A DNA stretch of 64,000 nucleotides from Homoserinimonas sp. (GTDB lineage: Bacteria; Actinomycetota; Actinomycetes; Actinomycetales; Microbacteriaceae), in contig JAMLGP010000001.1 of assembly GCA_023957835.1 (NCBI GenBank), forward strand, positions 1,543,575 to 1,607,574. Direction: 5' to 3'. Position numbers and translations under genes: made by a program. The notes beneath the pieces were generated by a model that ran no database searches, had not been told where the DNA came from, and was given only the letters and a program-made list of their open reading frames with translations. Position 1 is the stretch's first letter. Each line of letters opens with the position of its first letter. Below are positions 8,239 through 17,925 of the stretch, piece after piece.

Positions 8239-9345
8239 CTAGCGAGCGCCCAGCCTCGGCAACTTCGGGGCCGGAGCGGTCGCTCCCGCATCCATCGGCA
8301 CGATGATCTCCTGAGCGGCAGAAACTTTGCGACCTTCTGCTTGCACGGTGAGTACTGCTTCCGGATCCGTATTCCGCTTGAGAACCGCCAGCGCAATGGG
8401 GCCAAGTTCGAAATGCACGGCACTGCTCGTCACGTGGCCTGCCACGCGATCCTCCAGCAAGACCTCAGCACCCGGGATCGGCAGGGCGGACTCAGAACCG
8501 TCAAGTTGCAGCATCACCAGCCTGCGCGGCGGATGTCCGAGATTGTGCACCTTGGCGACCGTTTCCTGACCCCGGTAGCAGCCCTTGCTCAGGTGCACCG
8601 CTGTTCGAAGCCAGTCGAGTTCGTGCGGGATCGATTTTTCGTCAACCTCAGTTGCAAACCGGGGCCGCCAGGCCGCGATTCGAAGTGCCTCCGCTGCGAG
8701 CACCCCGGCAAGTGGCAAGTTGGTCAAGTCGCCCAGTTGATCTCTGGCTACAAGGCTCTCCCGCCAGGTCCAGTCCTCGTAGTGGTCGGAAGCGGCTTTC
8801 GAATACTGATGCCCTCCAGTCGCCACCTGATTCCATGGGTCCCGCCAATTCAACTCGACCCCATTCGGCGCGGCGACCGGCAAGTTCATTGCGGACCCGT
8901 CTCGCTCGAACCAGCCGACGGTTGCGAAGACCGCTGTCCGGTCGAAGACTTCCACCCGAAGCATGAACCGCATGGAGTTCAGCCATTCGATTACCGGCGA
9001 TAGTTCCGAAGCTTCGACGAGCAGCCAGGTCGAAATGCCGTCCTCGACTATCTTGAGCACATGCTCGATTCGCCCGGTAGGGCCCAGCAGCAAAGCCTCG
9101 GTGGAGGCGCCGGGTTCAAGCCGAGCCAGTTGCTGTGAGGTCATCGACTCCAGCCAGCTCAGCCGATCGGCTCCGCGGATTTCGACTACTCCGCGATTGG
9201 ACAGATCTACTATCGAGCGACCCGAACTCAGCTCTCGCTGTTCGGCAAGCGGATTACCGTAGTGGGCAGCCACCCCGACATCCGGCTCAAGCGCTTCAAC
9301 CGCTCCAGCACGAAATAGCGCGGATGTCGCCGCCCCGGTGTGCAC
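8239..9345 (-). CDS. ygfZ: Folate-binding protein YgfZ (Fe-S cluster repair)
   Basis: 368-residue GcvT-like protein that binds tetrahydrofolate and supports the assembly or repair of some iron-sulfur clusters. The diagnostic YgfZ signature KGCYRGQETVAKVHN is present near residue 240, including the conserved Cys. The N-domain segment IVDLSNRGVVEIRGADRLSWLESMTSQ-type region near 45-70 matches the aminomethyltransferase fold (here read in two shorter parts, IVDLSNRG and DRLSWLESMTSQ). The start is GTG at 9345, a few bases downstream of the stop of a 36-codon gene; a start a little further inside cannot be excluded. Confidence 0.88.
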   Translation of the reverse strand: MHTGAATSALFRAGAVEALEPDVGVAAHYGNPLAEQRELSSGRSIVDLSNRGVVEIRGADRLSWLESMTSQQLARLEPGASTEALLLGPTGRIEHVLKIVEDGISTWLLVEASELSPVIEWLNSMRFMLRVEVFDRTAVFATVGWFERDGSAMNLPVAAPNGVELNWRDPWNQVATGGHQYSKAASDHYEDWTWRESLVARDQLGDLTNLPLAGVLAAEALRIAAWRPRFATEVDEKSIPHELDWLRTAVHLSKGCYRGQETVAKVHNLGHPPRRLVMLQLDGSESALPIPGAEVLLEDRVAGHVTSSAVHFELGPIALAVLKRNTDPEAVLTVQAEGRKVSAAQEIIVPMDAGATAPAPKLPRLGAR

Positions 9346-9351
9346 TTTCGA

Positions 9352-9462
9352 CTAGCTCTGCCCGCGAAACAGGTTGTAAACGGTCACTACCGCGACATAG
9401 CCGATTCCCAGGACGGCAAGAATAAGCAGGCCCACAAAGAAGAGCTCTAAACCGAGAATCAT
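9352..9462 (-). CDS. 36-residue single-span membrane microprotein
   Basis: A short gene missed by length cut-offs. The translation starts MILGLELFFVGLL, continues ILAVLGIGYVAVVTVY and ends NLFRGQS. It is almost entirely one hydrophobic helix of about 25 residues with a short polar, weakly positive end. AGGA lies seven bases before the ATG, and the ATG is nine bases after the stop of the upstream membrane-protein gene, so translational coupling is likely. Its stop is six bases before the ygfZ start. I do not recognise a family. It might be a small partner of the neighbouring 102-residue membrane protein. Confidence 0.65.
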   Translation of the reverse strand: MILGLELFFVGLLILAVLGIGYVAVVTVYNLFRGQS

Positions 9463-9471
9463 GCTCCCATC

Positions 9472-9780
9472 CTAACCACCGAGCGGAGCGAACAACCTAA
9501 GCAACTGCCCGAGCTCGAACACTCCGGCAGCCAGAACGAACACGAGCAGCGACCCTCCGATCGAGGCCATTGAACGCTGGACGAAGCCGTCCTTGATCTG
9601 GATCGAGAGCTGAATGCAGAAGGTTAGCAATATCGCTCCGGAAAGCGCGAGCGAAATCCAGGTGAGGAAGTTCTCCGGAGTTGAAAGCAGCCAGATCACC
9701 AATCCGGACAGCAGACTGAGCCCCCAAACCGGAATTACGGTTCCAAACCGCAATTCCCAGGACTGCTCGGTATCTGTCAC
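9472..9780 (-). CDS. Small membrane protein, three predicted spans
   Basis: 102 residues with a charged N-terminus (MTDTEQSWELRFG) and three hydrophobic helices: about residues 16-33 (PVWGLSLLSGLVIWLL), 39-58 (WISLALSGAILLTFCIQLSI) and 72-92 (GGSLLVFVLAAGVFELGQLL). No functional motif is visible and no named family is recognised. The start is GTG. It leads a short operon with the 36-residue microprotein and ygfZ, and is divergent from glnR. The context suggests a housekeeping membrane role, but nothing more specific can be supported. Confidence 0.75.
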   Translation of the reverse strand: MTDTEQSWELRFGTVIPVWGLSLLSGLVIWLLSTPENFLTWISLALSGAILLTFCIQLSIQIKDGFVQRSMASIGGSLLVFVLAAGVFELGQLLRLFAPLGG

Positions 9781-9855
9781 AGTTCAATCCTGCCCCAATT
9801 CCGACCCGCGTAGAATATGGGCCTGAGGCAAAACCGGCACCCCGAAGGAAAACAC

Positions 9856-10545
9856 TTGGCGCGACTGCTGCTTTTGAGCTCGAACAGCGAGCTCGAAGTC
9901 CTGCCCGCCCTCGAATTCCTGCGCCATCAGGTTCGAACCATCCCCGCCGAACCGGCGAGACTCGTAAGTGCCGGAGACTGGGATGTGATCCTGCTTGATG
10001 CGACTTCCGAGCTTTCGGCCGCACGGTCGCTTTGCCGCATTCTTCGAGCCACCGGCCTTTCGGTCCCCCTCATTCTCATCGTCGACGAGCCTGGGCTGGT
10101 AGCGATTGCGGAAGACTGGGGCATCGACGATTTCGTTCTTTGCTCGGCGGGTCCGGCTGAAGTCGACGCCAGAATCCGGCTTTCTCTCTCCAAAAAGACG
10201 CCGGGTGTGGAGCGAGTCAGCGCGAGTGGAGTGGTGATCGACGAAGCCAACTACTCCGCCAAAGTCAAAGGCAGAACCCTCGACCTGACTTTCAAGGAGT
10301 TCGAACTTCTGCGGTTTCTGGTCGCGCACCCGAGCAGGGTCTTCACCCGCGAACAGCTCCTCGAAGAAGTCTGGGGCTACGACTACTACGGCGGAACCAG
10401 AACGGTGGACGTTCACGTGCGGCGACTGCGCGCAAAGCTCGGCGATCTCGAGTCGGTCATCGGCACGGTGCGCAACGTTGGCTACCGGTTCAATGTCTAC
10501 GAAGTGGATGAGGGCGACCGTGTCAGCACCGCAATCGGAGTCTGA
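9856..10545 (+). CDS. glnR: GlnR-type atypical OmpR regulator
   Basis: 229-residue regulator whose receiver domain closely follows GlnR of mycobacteria and streptomycetes: LLLLSS start, [27 protein letters not shown], and DWGIDDFVL near residue 100. The usual acidic pair and Lys/Thr of phosphorylated receivers are not present, as expected for GlnR, which works without phosphorylation. The winged helix ([35 protein letters not shown]) binds DNA. GlnR controls nitrogen assimilation genes. The TTG at 9856 is chosen over an ATG at 9817 because AAGGA lies six bases upstream, the protein start matches GlnR, and a TAGAAT -10 element (9811-9816) abuts the ATG. It lies directly before mshD, as in M. 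tuberculosis. Confidence 0.9.
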   Translation: MARLLLLSSNSELEVLPALEFLRHQVRTIPAEPARLVSAGDWDVILLDATSELSAARSLCRILRATGLSVPLILIVDEPGLVAIAEDWGIDDFVLCSAGPAEVDARIRLSLSKKTPGVERVSASGVVIDEANYSAKVKGRTLDLTFKEFELLRFLVAHPSRVFTREQLLEEVWGYDYYGGTRTVDVHVRRLRAKLGDLESVIGTVRNVGYRFNVYEVDEGDRVSTAIGV

Positions 10546-11389
10546 GCCAAACCCCAGTTCGGCGCTGCCGAAGCCGCTGGCTGAGCTGATTGACCGCTGC
10601 CTGGAAGTCGACGGCCAGCCGCCCTTTTCCGACCAGAGTCTGGTAGAGCTTCTTTCCGGCGACCGGCTGTTGCTGGGGGGCGAGCACTCCGCGGCGCTGG
10701 TCTCTCCAACCGAGTTCGAGCTCGCGGTAGCCCCCGCCAGTAGGAACGCGGGACTCGGAACGGAACTGCTTCGAAGAGTGACCACCGAGCATCCGAAGTC
10801 TTCTCTAGCCTGGGCGCACGGAGACCACCCCGCCGCCCGGACCCTGGCCTCGAAGTTCGGCTTCAAGCCGATCCGGGTGCTGCTGCAGTTGAGAACCTCA
10901 GAGTTGAACCCGGTCGCGATCGAACTGAGCCCTGACTCGCTAACCCTTCGATCATTCCAGCCGGGGATCGATGATCAGGCATGGCTCGATCTGAACGCGA
11001 GAGCCTTCGCGAACCACCCTGAGCAGGGGAAAATGACCCTCGCGGATCTTGCGGCAAGACAAACTGAAGACTGGTTCGATCCTGAGGACTTTCTGCTCCT
11101 GTTCCGAGGCGAAAGTCTCGTCGGGTTCTGCTGGCTCAAGGTCGCAGGCGAAGTCGGCGAGTTCTATGCGGTTGGAGTCGATCCGGTCCTTCAGGGAGCC
11201 GGAATCGGATTCCGCCTGATGGTCGCGGGATTTGCGAGACTGCGAGCGCGGAGGGTGCAGATTGCCGAGCTGTATGTCGAGGCGGACAATCTGCCTGCAT
11301 TGACTCTCTATCGTAAATTCGGCTTTGAGGAACACTCCAGAGACGTCCAGTATCGACGGGATCGAGTCCTCAGCGAAGCGCAGGCGTAA
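10520..11389 (+). CDS. mshD: Mycothiol synthase MshD
   Basis: 289-residue double GNAT acetyltransferase that performs the last step of mycothiol synthesis, acetylating Cys-GlcN-inositol with acetyl-CoA. The first GNAT domain is degenerate ([13 protein letters not shown] near residue 75). The second has the acetyl-CoA loop in [18 protein letters not shown] near 222 and ends with [29 protein letters not shown] at 10520 has GAGGG about six bases upstream and overlaps the glnR end by 26 bases; an ATG at 10478 would nest even deeper in glnR. Mycothiol is the main low-molecular-weight thiol of actinobacteria, which is a strong taxonomic marker. Confidence 0.9.
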   Translation: MSAPQSESEPNPSSALPKPLAELIDRCLEVDGQPPFSDQSLVELLSGDRLLLGGEHSAALVSPTEFELAVAPASRNAGLGTELLRRVTTEHPKSSLAWAHGDHPAARTLASKFGFKPIRVLLQLRTSELNPVAIELSPDSLTLRSFQPGIDDQAWLDLNARAFANHPEQGKMTLADLAARQTEDWFDPEDFLLLFRGESLVGFCWLKVAGEVGEFYAVGVDPVLQGAGIGFRLMVAGFARLRARRVQIAELYVEADNLPALTLYRKFGFEEHSRDVQYRRDRVLSEAQA

Positions 11390-11422
11390 GCAGTAAGCCC
11401 CGGCTGGTGGCAAAATCGACGA

Positions 11423-13594
11423 ATGGACGCGGATGGGGTAATCGACGACTCCGGTCTGGCCACCGACACTCTGGATGACGATGACTGGCCGGTCTGGATC
11501 GACGACGGGACTCTGCCCAAAGACAGGTTTCTCGATCGGGAACTGAGCTGGCTCGCCTTCAACCAGAGAGTCCTCGAACTGGCGGAAGACGAAACCCTGC
11601 CTCTGCTTGAGCGAGTGAACTTCCTGGCGATCTTCGCGAGCAATCTCGATGAGTTCTTCATGGTCAGGGTTGCTGGCCTAAAGCGCCGTATCATGACCGG
11701 GCTCGCAGTGCCGACCAATACCGGAACCGCACCGACTGAAGTGCTCGCAGCGATTAGCGAGCGCGCCCACGAACTGCAGGCGAGGCACGCGAGAGTGTTT
11801 CAGGAATCGGTCAAGCCCGAGCTCGAGCGGGCAGGAATCCACATTGAGGGCCGGGCGGATCTCAATGATGTCGACCGGGAGCGAATCGACGACATCTTCA
11901 CAAACCAGATTTTTCCGGTACTGACCCCGCTCGCGGTCGATCCAGCGCATCCCTTCCCCTACATTTCCGGTCTCTCGCTCAACCTCTCGGTACGAGTGCG
12001 AAACTCCAAGACAGGCAAGGAAGAGTTCGCAAGACTCAAGGTCCCGTCGATCCTGCCGAGGTTCGTTCAGTTGCCGGATGACGAAAGCGGACTTCTGCGC
12101 TTCATCCCTCTCGAGGACCTAATTTCCAATCACCTCGAAGAACTCTTTCCGGGAATGGAAATCCTCGAACACCACGAGTTTCGGGTAACCAGAAACGAAG
12201 ACGTCGAAATCGAGGAAGACGAAACCGAGAACCTCATCCAGTCGCTCGAACGTGAGCTGCTTCGACGCAGATTCGGCCCTCCGATTCGCCTGGAAATCAC
12301 CGATGACATGGACGAGCGGACTCTCGACCTGCTGGTGCGGGAGCTGGGAATCACCGAGCAGGAGGTTTACCGGCTCCCGGCTCCGCTGGATTTGGGCGGG
12401 CTGTTCGAGGTGTTCAGGATCGAGCGGCCGGAACTCAAGTACCGAAAGCACGTGCCTACAACGAGCGTTGCTTTGCTCCCCGCTGATCCGCATGGTGAAA
12501 CGGACTTGTTCTCTGCGATCTCAAGAGGAAACGTGCTCGTTCACCATCCGTACGAGTCGTTCGCCACGAGCATCCAGGCGCTCCTTGATCAGGCGGCCTC
12601 GGACCCGAACGTGCTCGCGATCAAGCTCACCCTCTACCGCACGAGCGGAGACAGTCCGATAGTCGAAGCGCTCATCAGGGCGGCGGATGCCGGAAAGGCC
12701 GTCCTGGCAGTGGTCGAGATCAAGGCGCGGTTCGATGAATCGGCCAACATCAATTGGGCCAGACAGCTTGAGCGGGCCGGAGTTCACGTCGTTTATGGAA
12801 TGGTCGGGCTCAAAACCCACTGTAAGCTCGCGCTCATCGTCCGCAGCGAGGGCGGAGAGTTGCGGCACTACAGCCACATCGGCACCGGCAACTACAACCC
12901 GAAGACCAGTCGAATTTACGAAGACCTGGGACTCCTGACTACCGACCCGCAAATCGGCAAGGACCTCACCCGGCTGTTCAATGAGCTTTCCGGCTACGCG
13001 ATCGAAAAGAAGTTCAAGCGGCTGCTGGTTGCTCCGCTGCACTTACGCAAGGGACTGCTCAAGCGGATCAGGGTCGAGACCGAAAACGCCCTGGCCGGCG
13101 GCCCTTCCGGAATCAGAATCAAGGTCAACTCGATCGTGGATGAGGCGATAATCGACGCTCTCTACCGAGCGAGCAGCGCCGGAGTGCCAATAGATCTCTG
13201 GGTGCGCGGAATCTGCAGCGTCAGGCCGGGCATCAAGGGGCTTAGCGAAAACATTAGAGTCCGATCCGTCCTCGGCCGCTACCTTGAGCACTCGCGGATC
13301 TTCTGGTTCCACAACTCCGGCGATCCCCAGGTTTTCATCGGATCAGCGGACCTCATGCACCGCAATCTTGACCGAAGAATCGAAGCTCTCGTGCGGCTCG
13401 TCGACCCTCCGCACCTGGCGCAGATCAAGTCCCTGCTCGATTTGGCAATGTCCGATTCGACCTCCTCCTGGTGGCTCGACGGCAGTGGAGAGTGGACTCG
13501 GCACTCGGTTTCGGAGAACGGGACGGCTCTTCGCGATTTGCAGAGCGTGGTGATGCGTCGGGTATCCTCTCGCAAACGAGGAGTGAACGGTTGA
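11423..13594 (+). CDS. ppk1: Polyphosphate kinase 1
   Basis: 723-residue enzyme that reversibly makes polyphosphate from ATP. The N-domain begins with [18 protein letters not shown] near residue 34 and continues [17 protein letters not shown]. The catalytic, autophosphorylated His sits in [17 protein letters not shown] near residue 475, with the second HKD-like site at [17 protein letters not shown] near 640. The acidic start ([15 protein letters not shown]) is probably a flexible extension. No Shine-Dalgarno is seen; CAAAAT at 11411-11416 is six bases before the ATG, hinting at a leaderless start. It precedes mutT1 and the pst operon, as part of a phosphate-handling block. Confidence 0.96.
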   Translation: MDADGVIDDSGLATDTLDDDDWPVWIDDGTLPKDRFLDRELSWLAFNQRVLELAEDETLPLLERVNFLAIFASNLDEFFMVRVAGLKRRIMTGLAVPTNTGTAPTEVLAAISERAHELQARHARVFQESVKPELERAGIHIEGRADLNDVDRERIDDIFTNQIFPVLTPLAVDPAHPFPYISGLSLNLSVRVRNSKTGKEEFARLKVPSILPRFVQLPDDESGLLRFIPLEDLISNHLEELFPGMEILEHHEFRVTRNEDVEIEEDETENLIQSLERELLRRRFGPPIRLEITDDMDERTLDLLVRELGITEQEVYRLPAPLDLGGLFEVFRIERPELKYRKHVPTTSVALLPADPHGETDLFSAISRGNVLVHHPYESFATSIQALLDQAASDPNVLAIKLTLYRTSGDSPIVEALIRAADAGKAVLAVVEIKARFDESANINWARQLERAGVHVVYGMVGLKTHCKLALIVRSEGGELRHYSHIGTGNYNPKTSRIYEDLGLLTTDPQIGKDLTRLFNELSGYAIEKKFKRLLVAPLHLRKGLLKRIRVETENALAGGPSGIRIKVNSIVDEAIIDALYRASSAGVPIDLWVRGICSVRPGIKGLSENIRVRSVLGRYLEHSRIFWFHNSGDPQVFIGSADLMHRNLDRRIEALVRLVDPPHLAQIKSLLDLAMSDSTSSWWLDGSGEWTRHSVSENGTALRDLQSVVMRRVSSRKRGVNG

Positions 13595-14547
13595 GCGATA
13601 TTTCGAACGCGGCGAAAGTTATCGCGGCCGGAGCAGTCTGCTGGCGAGTTGAAGGCGGAAAGGTTCGAGTGCTGCTCGTGCATCGGGAAACCAGAGCCGA
13701 CGTCGGACTGCCAAAGGGAAAGCTCGATCCGGGGGAGACTCCCCCTCAAACCGCTGTAAGGGAAGTCGCGGAAGAAACAGGACTCTCAATCAGGCTCGGC
13801 CCATCTCTCGGCTCGATCGAGTACACGATCGGCGACGGTCGTCAGAAGATCGTCTATTACTGGGCCGCCGAGGTAAGCGAAGAGTCGGTGAAAGCTTCGA
13901 CCTTCTCTCCCAATGCGGAAATCGCCAAATTGAGCTGGCACTCGATAGCCAAAGCAAAGGAGCTTCTCAGCTACCCCCGCGACCGCGAGCTGCTCGATCT
14001 GTTCGCGAAGCTCCACGAAACGGGAGGGGCGAGTACGTTCCCGATCATCGCTTTGAGGCATGCGAAGGCGATTCCGCCTGGCGCGTGGGATGGCCCGGAT
14101 GCGACCAGGCCGCTGCTGCATCGGGGAATGGATCAGGCATCCGCGATCGCCGCGGCACTCGCAGCCTTCGGTCCCGCGAAGATCCTCAGCAGCCCGGCCG
14201 CGCGCTGCCTGGCAACGGTTGCGCCGCTCGGGAAACTGACCGGGCTTTCGATCCGCAAGAAGAAGGCTCTCGGTCAGGACGCCTTCGAAGAGGACGAGGC
14301 CAGGGTTCGCCCTCTGATCAAGGGAATTGTCAAAGAGGCGAAAGGTGCGCTGCTTTGCAGCCACTCACCAATCATCCCGGACATAGTGGAAGCGGTCGCA
14401 AAGGTCACCAGGACCCAATTGGGCTCCGATCTCAGGCGCTCGGGAATGCTCTCCACCGCGGAATTCACCGTCATGCACATCGCCATAGAGAACGACTTGC
14501 CCGTTCTCATTTCTGCAGAGACTTACTCTCCTCCACTCTTCGATTGA
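13591..14547 (+). CDS. mutT1: Nudix hydrolase fused to histidine phosphatase (MutT1 type)
   Basis: 318-residue fusion. The N-terminal Nudix domain has [20 protein letters not shown] (the Gx5Ex7REUxEE core) near residues 47-66. The C-terminal half is a SixA-like histidine phosphatase with [15 protein letters not shown] near 153 and [12 protein letters not shown] near 255. The M. tuberculosis equivalent sits beside ppk1, removes oxidised 8-oxo-dGTP and also hydrolyses dinucleoside polyphosphates. The TTG start at 13591 overlaps the ppk1 stop as TTGA, with GAGGAG about 8 bases upstream; the longer frame inside ppk1 is not a credible start. Confidence 0.9.
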   Translation: MSDISNAAKVIAAGAVCWRVEGGKVRVLLVHRETRADVGLPKGKLDPGETPPQTAVREVAEETGLSIRLGPSLGSIEYTIGDGRQKIVYYWAAEVSEESVKASTFSPNAEIAKLSWHSIAKAKELLSYPRDRELLDLFAKLHETGGASTFPIIALRHAKAIPPGAWDGPDATRPLLHRGMDQASAIAAALAAFGPAKILSSPAARCLATVAPLGKLTGLSIRKKKALGQDAFEEDEARVRPLIKGIVKEAKGALLCSHSPIIPDIVEAVAKVTRTQLGSDLRRSGMLSTAEFTVMHIAIENDLPVLISAETYSPPLFD

Positions 14548-14572
14548 GACCGGGCCGGAACCTTCCACGAGC

Positions 14573-14616
14573 GTTAACCTCTCGTTTACCATTCCCGGCC
14601 AAGCTGTTCACTGTGT
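14573..14616 (+). promoter_or_regulatory. PHO box upstream of pstS (11-nt phased units)
   Basis: Four 11-base units in exact phase: GTTAACCTCTC, GTTTACCATTC, a poorly matching CCGGCCAAGCT, then GTTCACTGTGT. Three of the four begin like GTTCACC. The last unit ends five bases before a TAGCCT -10 candidate (14622-14627), so the bound regulator would occupy the -35 position, the usual arrangement for PhoB/RegX3 activation. The pstS start is 60 bases downstream. Binding by RegX3 is inferred. Confidence 0.75.
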
Positions 14617-14676
14617 CTTTCTAGCCTTCAAAGCGAGAGCCGATTCGGCCCACATTCAAATCGAAGGGAAATCACA

Positions 14677-15762
14677 GTGACACCATTCCGGCCCGTCCTG
14701 TTCGCCGCAATCGCGGCGACGGGGGCGCTGCTCTTGTCTTCTTGCGCGACAAATGAAATTAGCCAGCCCGGCGATTCCAGTCAGGAGCTTTCGGGTGAGC
14801 TAAACGGTTCGGGGGCAACCTCTCAGGCCAGCGCATCCGATGCCTGGATTGCAGCCTTTCAACTGGCAAACAAGTCGGTGACAATCAACTACTCTCCCGA
14901 AGGCTCCGGCGCTGGCCGCAAGGCTTTCATGAGCGGAGGCGTTTCCTACGCCGGCTCCGATTCCGCGCTAAGCGATGAGGAACTGGCTGGAGAATTTGCA
15001 GCCTGCGTTCCCGGGACCAAGGCGATCGACCTTCCGGTCTACATCTCCCCGATTGCTCTCATCTTCAACATTGACGGCGTTAGCAAGCTCAATCTGGATG
15101 CCGCGACCATCGCGAAGATCTTCAAGGGTGAAATTACAACCTGGGATGACCCGGCAATTGTCGCCCTCAACCCCGGTACCGAGCTGCCTTCGGCAACCAT
15201 CACCGCGGTGCACCGCTCCGATGACTCGGGAACGACGAAGAATTTCGCCGACTACCTGAACAAGGTTGCTCCGGAAGTTTGGACGGCCAAGCCGGCCGAT
15301 GCCTTCCCGTACACCGGCGGCGAGGCGGCCCAGGGAACCACCGGCGTGATCGATGCGGTCACAAGCGGCAAGAACACTATCGGCTACGCGGATGCCTCAA
15401 AGGCCGGATCGCTCAGCACGGCAGCCGTCAAAGTCGGCGACAAGTTCGTCGAGTACTCGGCGGCGGCTGCAGCCGCGGTAGTCGAGGGCTCGCCCCTGGT
15501 CCAGGGTCGCGAAGCAAGCGATATTGCAATCGCGCTTGACCGCAACACCACCGACCCAGCCCATTACCCCCTTGTGCTCGTGAGCTACCTCATCGTGTGT
15601 CAGGAATACGCTGACCCAGCAGCGGGCGCCCTCGTGAAGGCTTACGCCGGCTACGTGGCGAGCCCTGCAGGTCAAATCGAAGCCGCGAAATCAGCAGGAG
15701 CAGCTCCGCTCTCGGCCGAACTCTCGGCGAGAGTTGCAGCCGCAATAGCAACAATCAAATAG
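14677..15762 (+). CDS. pstS: Phosphate ABC transporter, binding lipoprotein PstS
   Basis: 361-residue extracytoplasmic phosphate receptor. The signal peptide ends in the lipobox LLLSSC, giving a lipid-anchored protein. Phosphate-binding segments are visible: LNGSGATSQ near residue 46, EGSGAGRKAF near 77, VSYAGSDSAL near 89 and HRSDDSGTTKNF near 180. It delivers phosphate to PstCA. The start is GTG with AAGGGA about 8 bases upstream. The gene is first in pstSCAB, under the PHO box at 14573-14616, and is followed by a strong stem-loop that may hold its mRNA level above that of pstCAB. Confidence 0.96.
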   Translation: MTPFRPVLFAAIAATGALLLSSCATNEISQPGDSSQELSGELNGSGATSQASASDAWIAAFQLANKSVTINYSPEGSGAGRKAFMSGGVSYAGSDSALSDEELAGEFAACVPGTKAIDLPVYISPIALIFNIDGVSKLNLDAATIAKIFKGEITTWDDPAIVALNPGTELPSATITAVHRSDDSGTTKNFADYLNKVAPEVWTAKPADAFPYTGGEAAQGTTGVIDAVTSGKNTIGYADASKAGSLSTAAVKVGDKFVEYSAAAAAAVVEGSPLVQGREASDIAIALDRNTTDPAHYPLVLVSYLIVCQEYADPAAGALVKAYAGYVASPAGQIEAAKSAGAAPLSAELSARVAAAIATIK

Positions 15763-15768
15763 CCAAAG

Positions 15769-15813
15769 GACCGACCCCGACCTTCGGATTGCACCGGCCG
15801 GTCGGGGTCGGTC
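15769..15813 (+). repeat. Stem-loop between pstS and pstC
   Basis: Perfect 14-base arms (GACCGACCCCGACC at 15769-15782 and GGTCGGGGTCGGTC at 15800-15813) around a 17-base loop, seven bases after the pstS stop. No T run follows (the next bases are AAACTAAA), so it is unlikely to be a full intrinsic terminator. It more probably protects the pstS mRNA 3' end or lets only part of the transcripts continue into pstC, as in other binding-protein operons. Confidence 0.75.
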
Positions 15814-15860
15814 AAACTAAACCGAACAACTTCGAGCGAAAGGGATGGTAACGCAGGAAA

Positions 15861-16811
15861 GTGACCTCGACATCGAAGACCACCCCTGTGCTGCGAGCAA
15901 AGTCCCGGCCCGCAGATCGGATTTTCTCAGGAAGCACGCTCGCTGCGGGAGTCCTCATCCTTACCGCCCTCGCGGCGGTTGCAGTCTTTCTGATCGCCCA
16001 AAGCATCCCGGCGCTGGTTGCAAACCCCGAAGAACTGCCAACCTCACCCTCGAGCTTTTGGGAATACGTTGCCCCTCTGGCATTCGGTACGGTCTGGGCG
16101 GCAGCTCTCGCCCTGCTGATGGCTCTGCCGGTATCGCTCGGCATCGCCCTCTTCATCTCCCACTACGCCCCGCGGCGCATCGCCCAGGTGCTCGGCTACA
16201 TCGTCGACCTGCTGGCCGCGGTTCCGTCGGTGGTGTTCGGGCTCTGGGGGATCAAGGTACTTGCCCCGTTCGTACAGCCCTTCTATGCCTGGCTCGTGGA
16301 CAACTTCGGCTGGATCCCGCTGTTCACTCCTCCGGTTTCCGGCACAGGTCGCACGATTCTCACTGTTGCAATCGTGCTCGCCGTCATGGTGCTCCCGATC
16401 ATCACCGCCGTGTGCCGAGAAGTCTTTCTGCAGACCCCGAGGCTGCACGAGGAGGCCGCTCTGGCTCTGGGCGCTACCAGGTGGGAGATGATTCATACCG
16501 CCGTATTGCCGTTCGGCATGCCCGGGATCATCTCCGCGGCCATGCTCGGCCTGGGCCGCGCCCTCGGCGAAACCATGGTCGTTGCAATGGTGCTTTCCCC
16601 CGCCATGGTCATCCACTTCGTTCTGACCGGATCGGCCAACCCGCCGACAATTGCCGGCAATATCGCCCTCAACTTTCCTGAAGCTCACGGGGTCGGAGTC
16701 AACGCACTCATCGCAACCGGGCTCATCCTGTTCATCATCACTCTCATCGTCAACTCTGCGGCGCGAGTAGTAATCAATCGTCGCAAGGCCTTCTCGGGGG
16801 CAAACGGATGA
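15861..16811 (+). CDS. pstC: Phosphate ABC transporter permease PstC
   Basis: 316-residue inner-membrane permease with about six helices (first at 25-47, VLILTALAAVAVFLIAQSI). The cytoplasmic loop that docks onto PstB is LHEEAALALGATRWEMIHTA near 205, followed by GRALGETMVVAMVL. It pairs with PstA to form the phosphate channel. The start is GTG with a close AGGA. The stop overlaps the pstA ATG by 4 bases, so PstC and PstA are made in a coupled way. Confidence 0.95.
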   Translation: MTSTSKTTPVLRAKSRPADRIFSGSTLAAGVLILTALAAVAVFLIAQSIPALVANPEELPTSPSSFWEYVAPLAFGTVWAAALALLMALPVSLGIALFISHYAPRRIAQVLGYIVDLLAAVPSVVFGLWGIKVLAPFVQPFYAWLVDNFGWIPLFTPPVSGTGRTILTVAIVLAVMVLPIITAVCREVFLQTPRLHEEAALALGATRWEMIHTAVLPFGMPGIISAAMLGLGRALGETMVVAMVLSPAMVIHFVLTGSANPPTIAGNIALNFPEAHGVGVNALIATGLILFIITLIVNSAARVVINRRKAFSGANG

Positions 16812-17899
16812 CGACCGCAAGTTCGCTGACAAACAGCTTCACAACGGCGAGGCTGCCGAAGTGGGTACCCTGGGCCCTGCTGGCGGGAAGCTGGGGAGTG
16901 ATTGCGACACTGTTCGGACTGGTTCAGGCGGCATCCGACAGCCAGGAATTCAACATCGTCGGGGTCGTGTTTCTCGGAACGATCCTCTTCGATGTTCTGC
17001 TGGTGACAATTTCGTCGCTCGTCGAAGGAGCTCGCAAAGCGCGAGACAGGTTCGTGACTTCGCTCGTCTCGACCGCCTTCGTAATAGCGCTGCTGCCCCT
17101 GATTTCTCTCACCTACACCGTGATTGCCGACGGCTGGAAGCGCTTTGACATAGCGTTCTTCACCCAGTCGATGCGCAACATTATCGGCGCGGGCACTGAA
17201 CAGTTCCCCGGCGGAGCATTGCATGCAATCGTCGGAACTCTGGAAATCACCGGAGTGGCTACCCTCATTTCGGTGCCGGTTGGGCTGCTGAGCGCCATCT
17301 ATCTGGTCGAGTACGGTCGGGGCCGACTTGCTCGCGCGATCACCTTCTTCGTGGATGTCATGACCGGCATCCCGTCAATCGTCGCCGGGCTCTTCGCCTT
17401 CGCCTTCTTTGCGCTCATTTTCGACAACCCGGGCATTCGCTTCGGCTTCGGCGGCGCGGTCGCACTGACCCTGCTCATGATCCCCACCGTCGTGCGCTCA
17501 AGCGAGGAAATGCTAAAGCTCGTCCCGAATGAGCTACGGGAGGCCTCCTACGCGCTCGGGGTGCCAAAGTGGTTGACGATCGTCAAAGTCGTAATCCCTA
17601 CTTCGATTGCCGGAATCACAACCGGAATCACCCTCGCGATCGCCAGAGTGATCGGCGAGACCGCGCCCCTGCTGGTCATCGCCGGATTCACCACGAGCAT
17701 GAACTACAACCTGTTCGAAGGCAGGATGATGGCTCTGCCGCTCTTCGTCTACACCCAGTATTCGATCCCAGGCACCGATGTGCAGCCCTACCTCGACCGG
17801 GCGTGGGCGGGCGCGCTGACACTCATTCTCATCGTCATGGCCCTCAACCTGATCGCCCGGTTGATCGCGAAGATCTTCGCCCCGAAATCGGGCCGCTGA
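16808..17899 (+). CDS. pstA: Phosphate ABC transporter permease PstA
   Basis: 363-residue permease. It has an N-terminal pair of membrane helices (residues 19-36 and 44-62) beyond the six of a minimal PstA, a common feature of actinobacterial PstA. The core includes [15 protein letters not shown] near 160, the PstB-docking loop [20 protein letters not shown] near 245 and [15 protein letters not shown] near 280. It is translationally coupled to pstC and 26 bases ahead of pstB. Confidence 0.95.
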   Translation: MTTASSLTNSFTTARLPKWVPWALLAGSWGVIATLFGLVQAASDSQEFNIVGVVFLGTILFDVLLVTISSLVEGARKARDRFVTSLVSTAFVIALLPLISLTYTVIADGWKRFDIAFFTQSMRNIIGAGTEQFPGGALHAIVGTLEITGVATLISVPVGLLSAIYLVEYGRGRLARAITFFVDVMTGIPSIVAGLFAFAFFALIFDNPGIRFGFGGAVALTLLMIPTVVRSSEEMLKLVPNELREASYALGVPKWLTIVKVVIPTSIAGITTGITLAIARVIGETAPLLVIAGFTTSMNYNLFEGRMMALPLFVYTQYSIPGTDVQPYLDRAWAGALTLILIVMALNLIARLIAKIFAPKSGR

Positions 17900-17925
17900 G
17901 CCCAAGGATAAGCAAGGAAAGCAAC

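Noticed and set aside
9784..10866. 360-codon open frame on the minus strand
   Set aside because: Antisense to glnR and mshD, both of which have clear family motifs.
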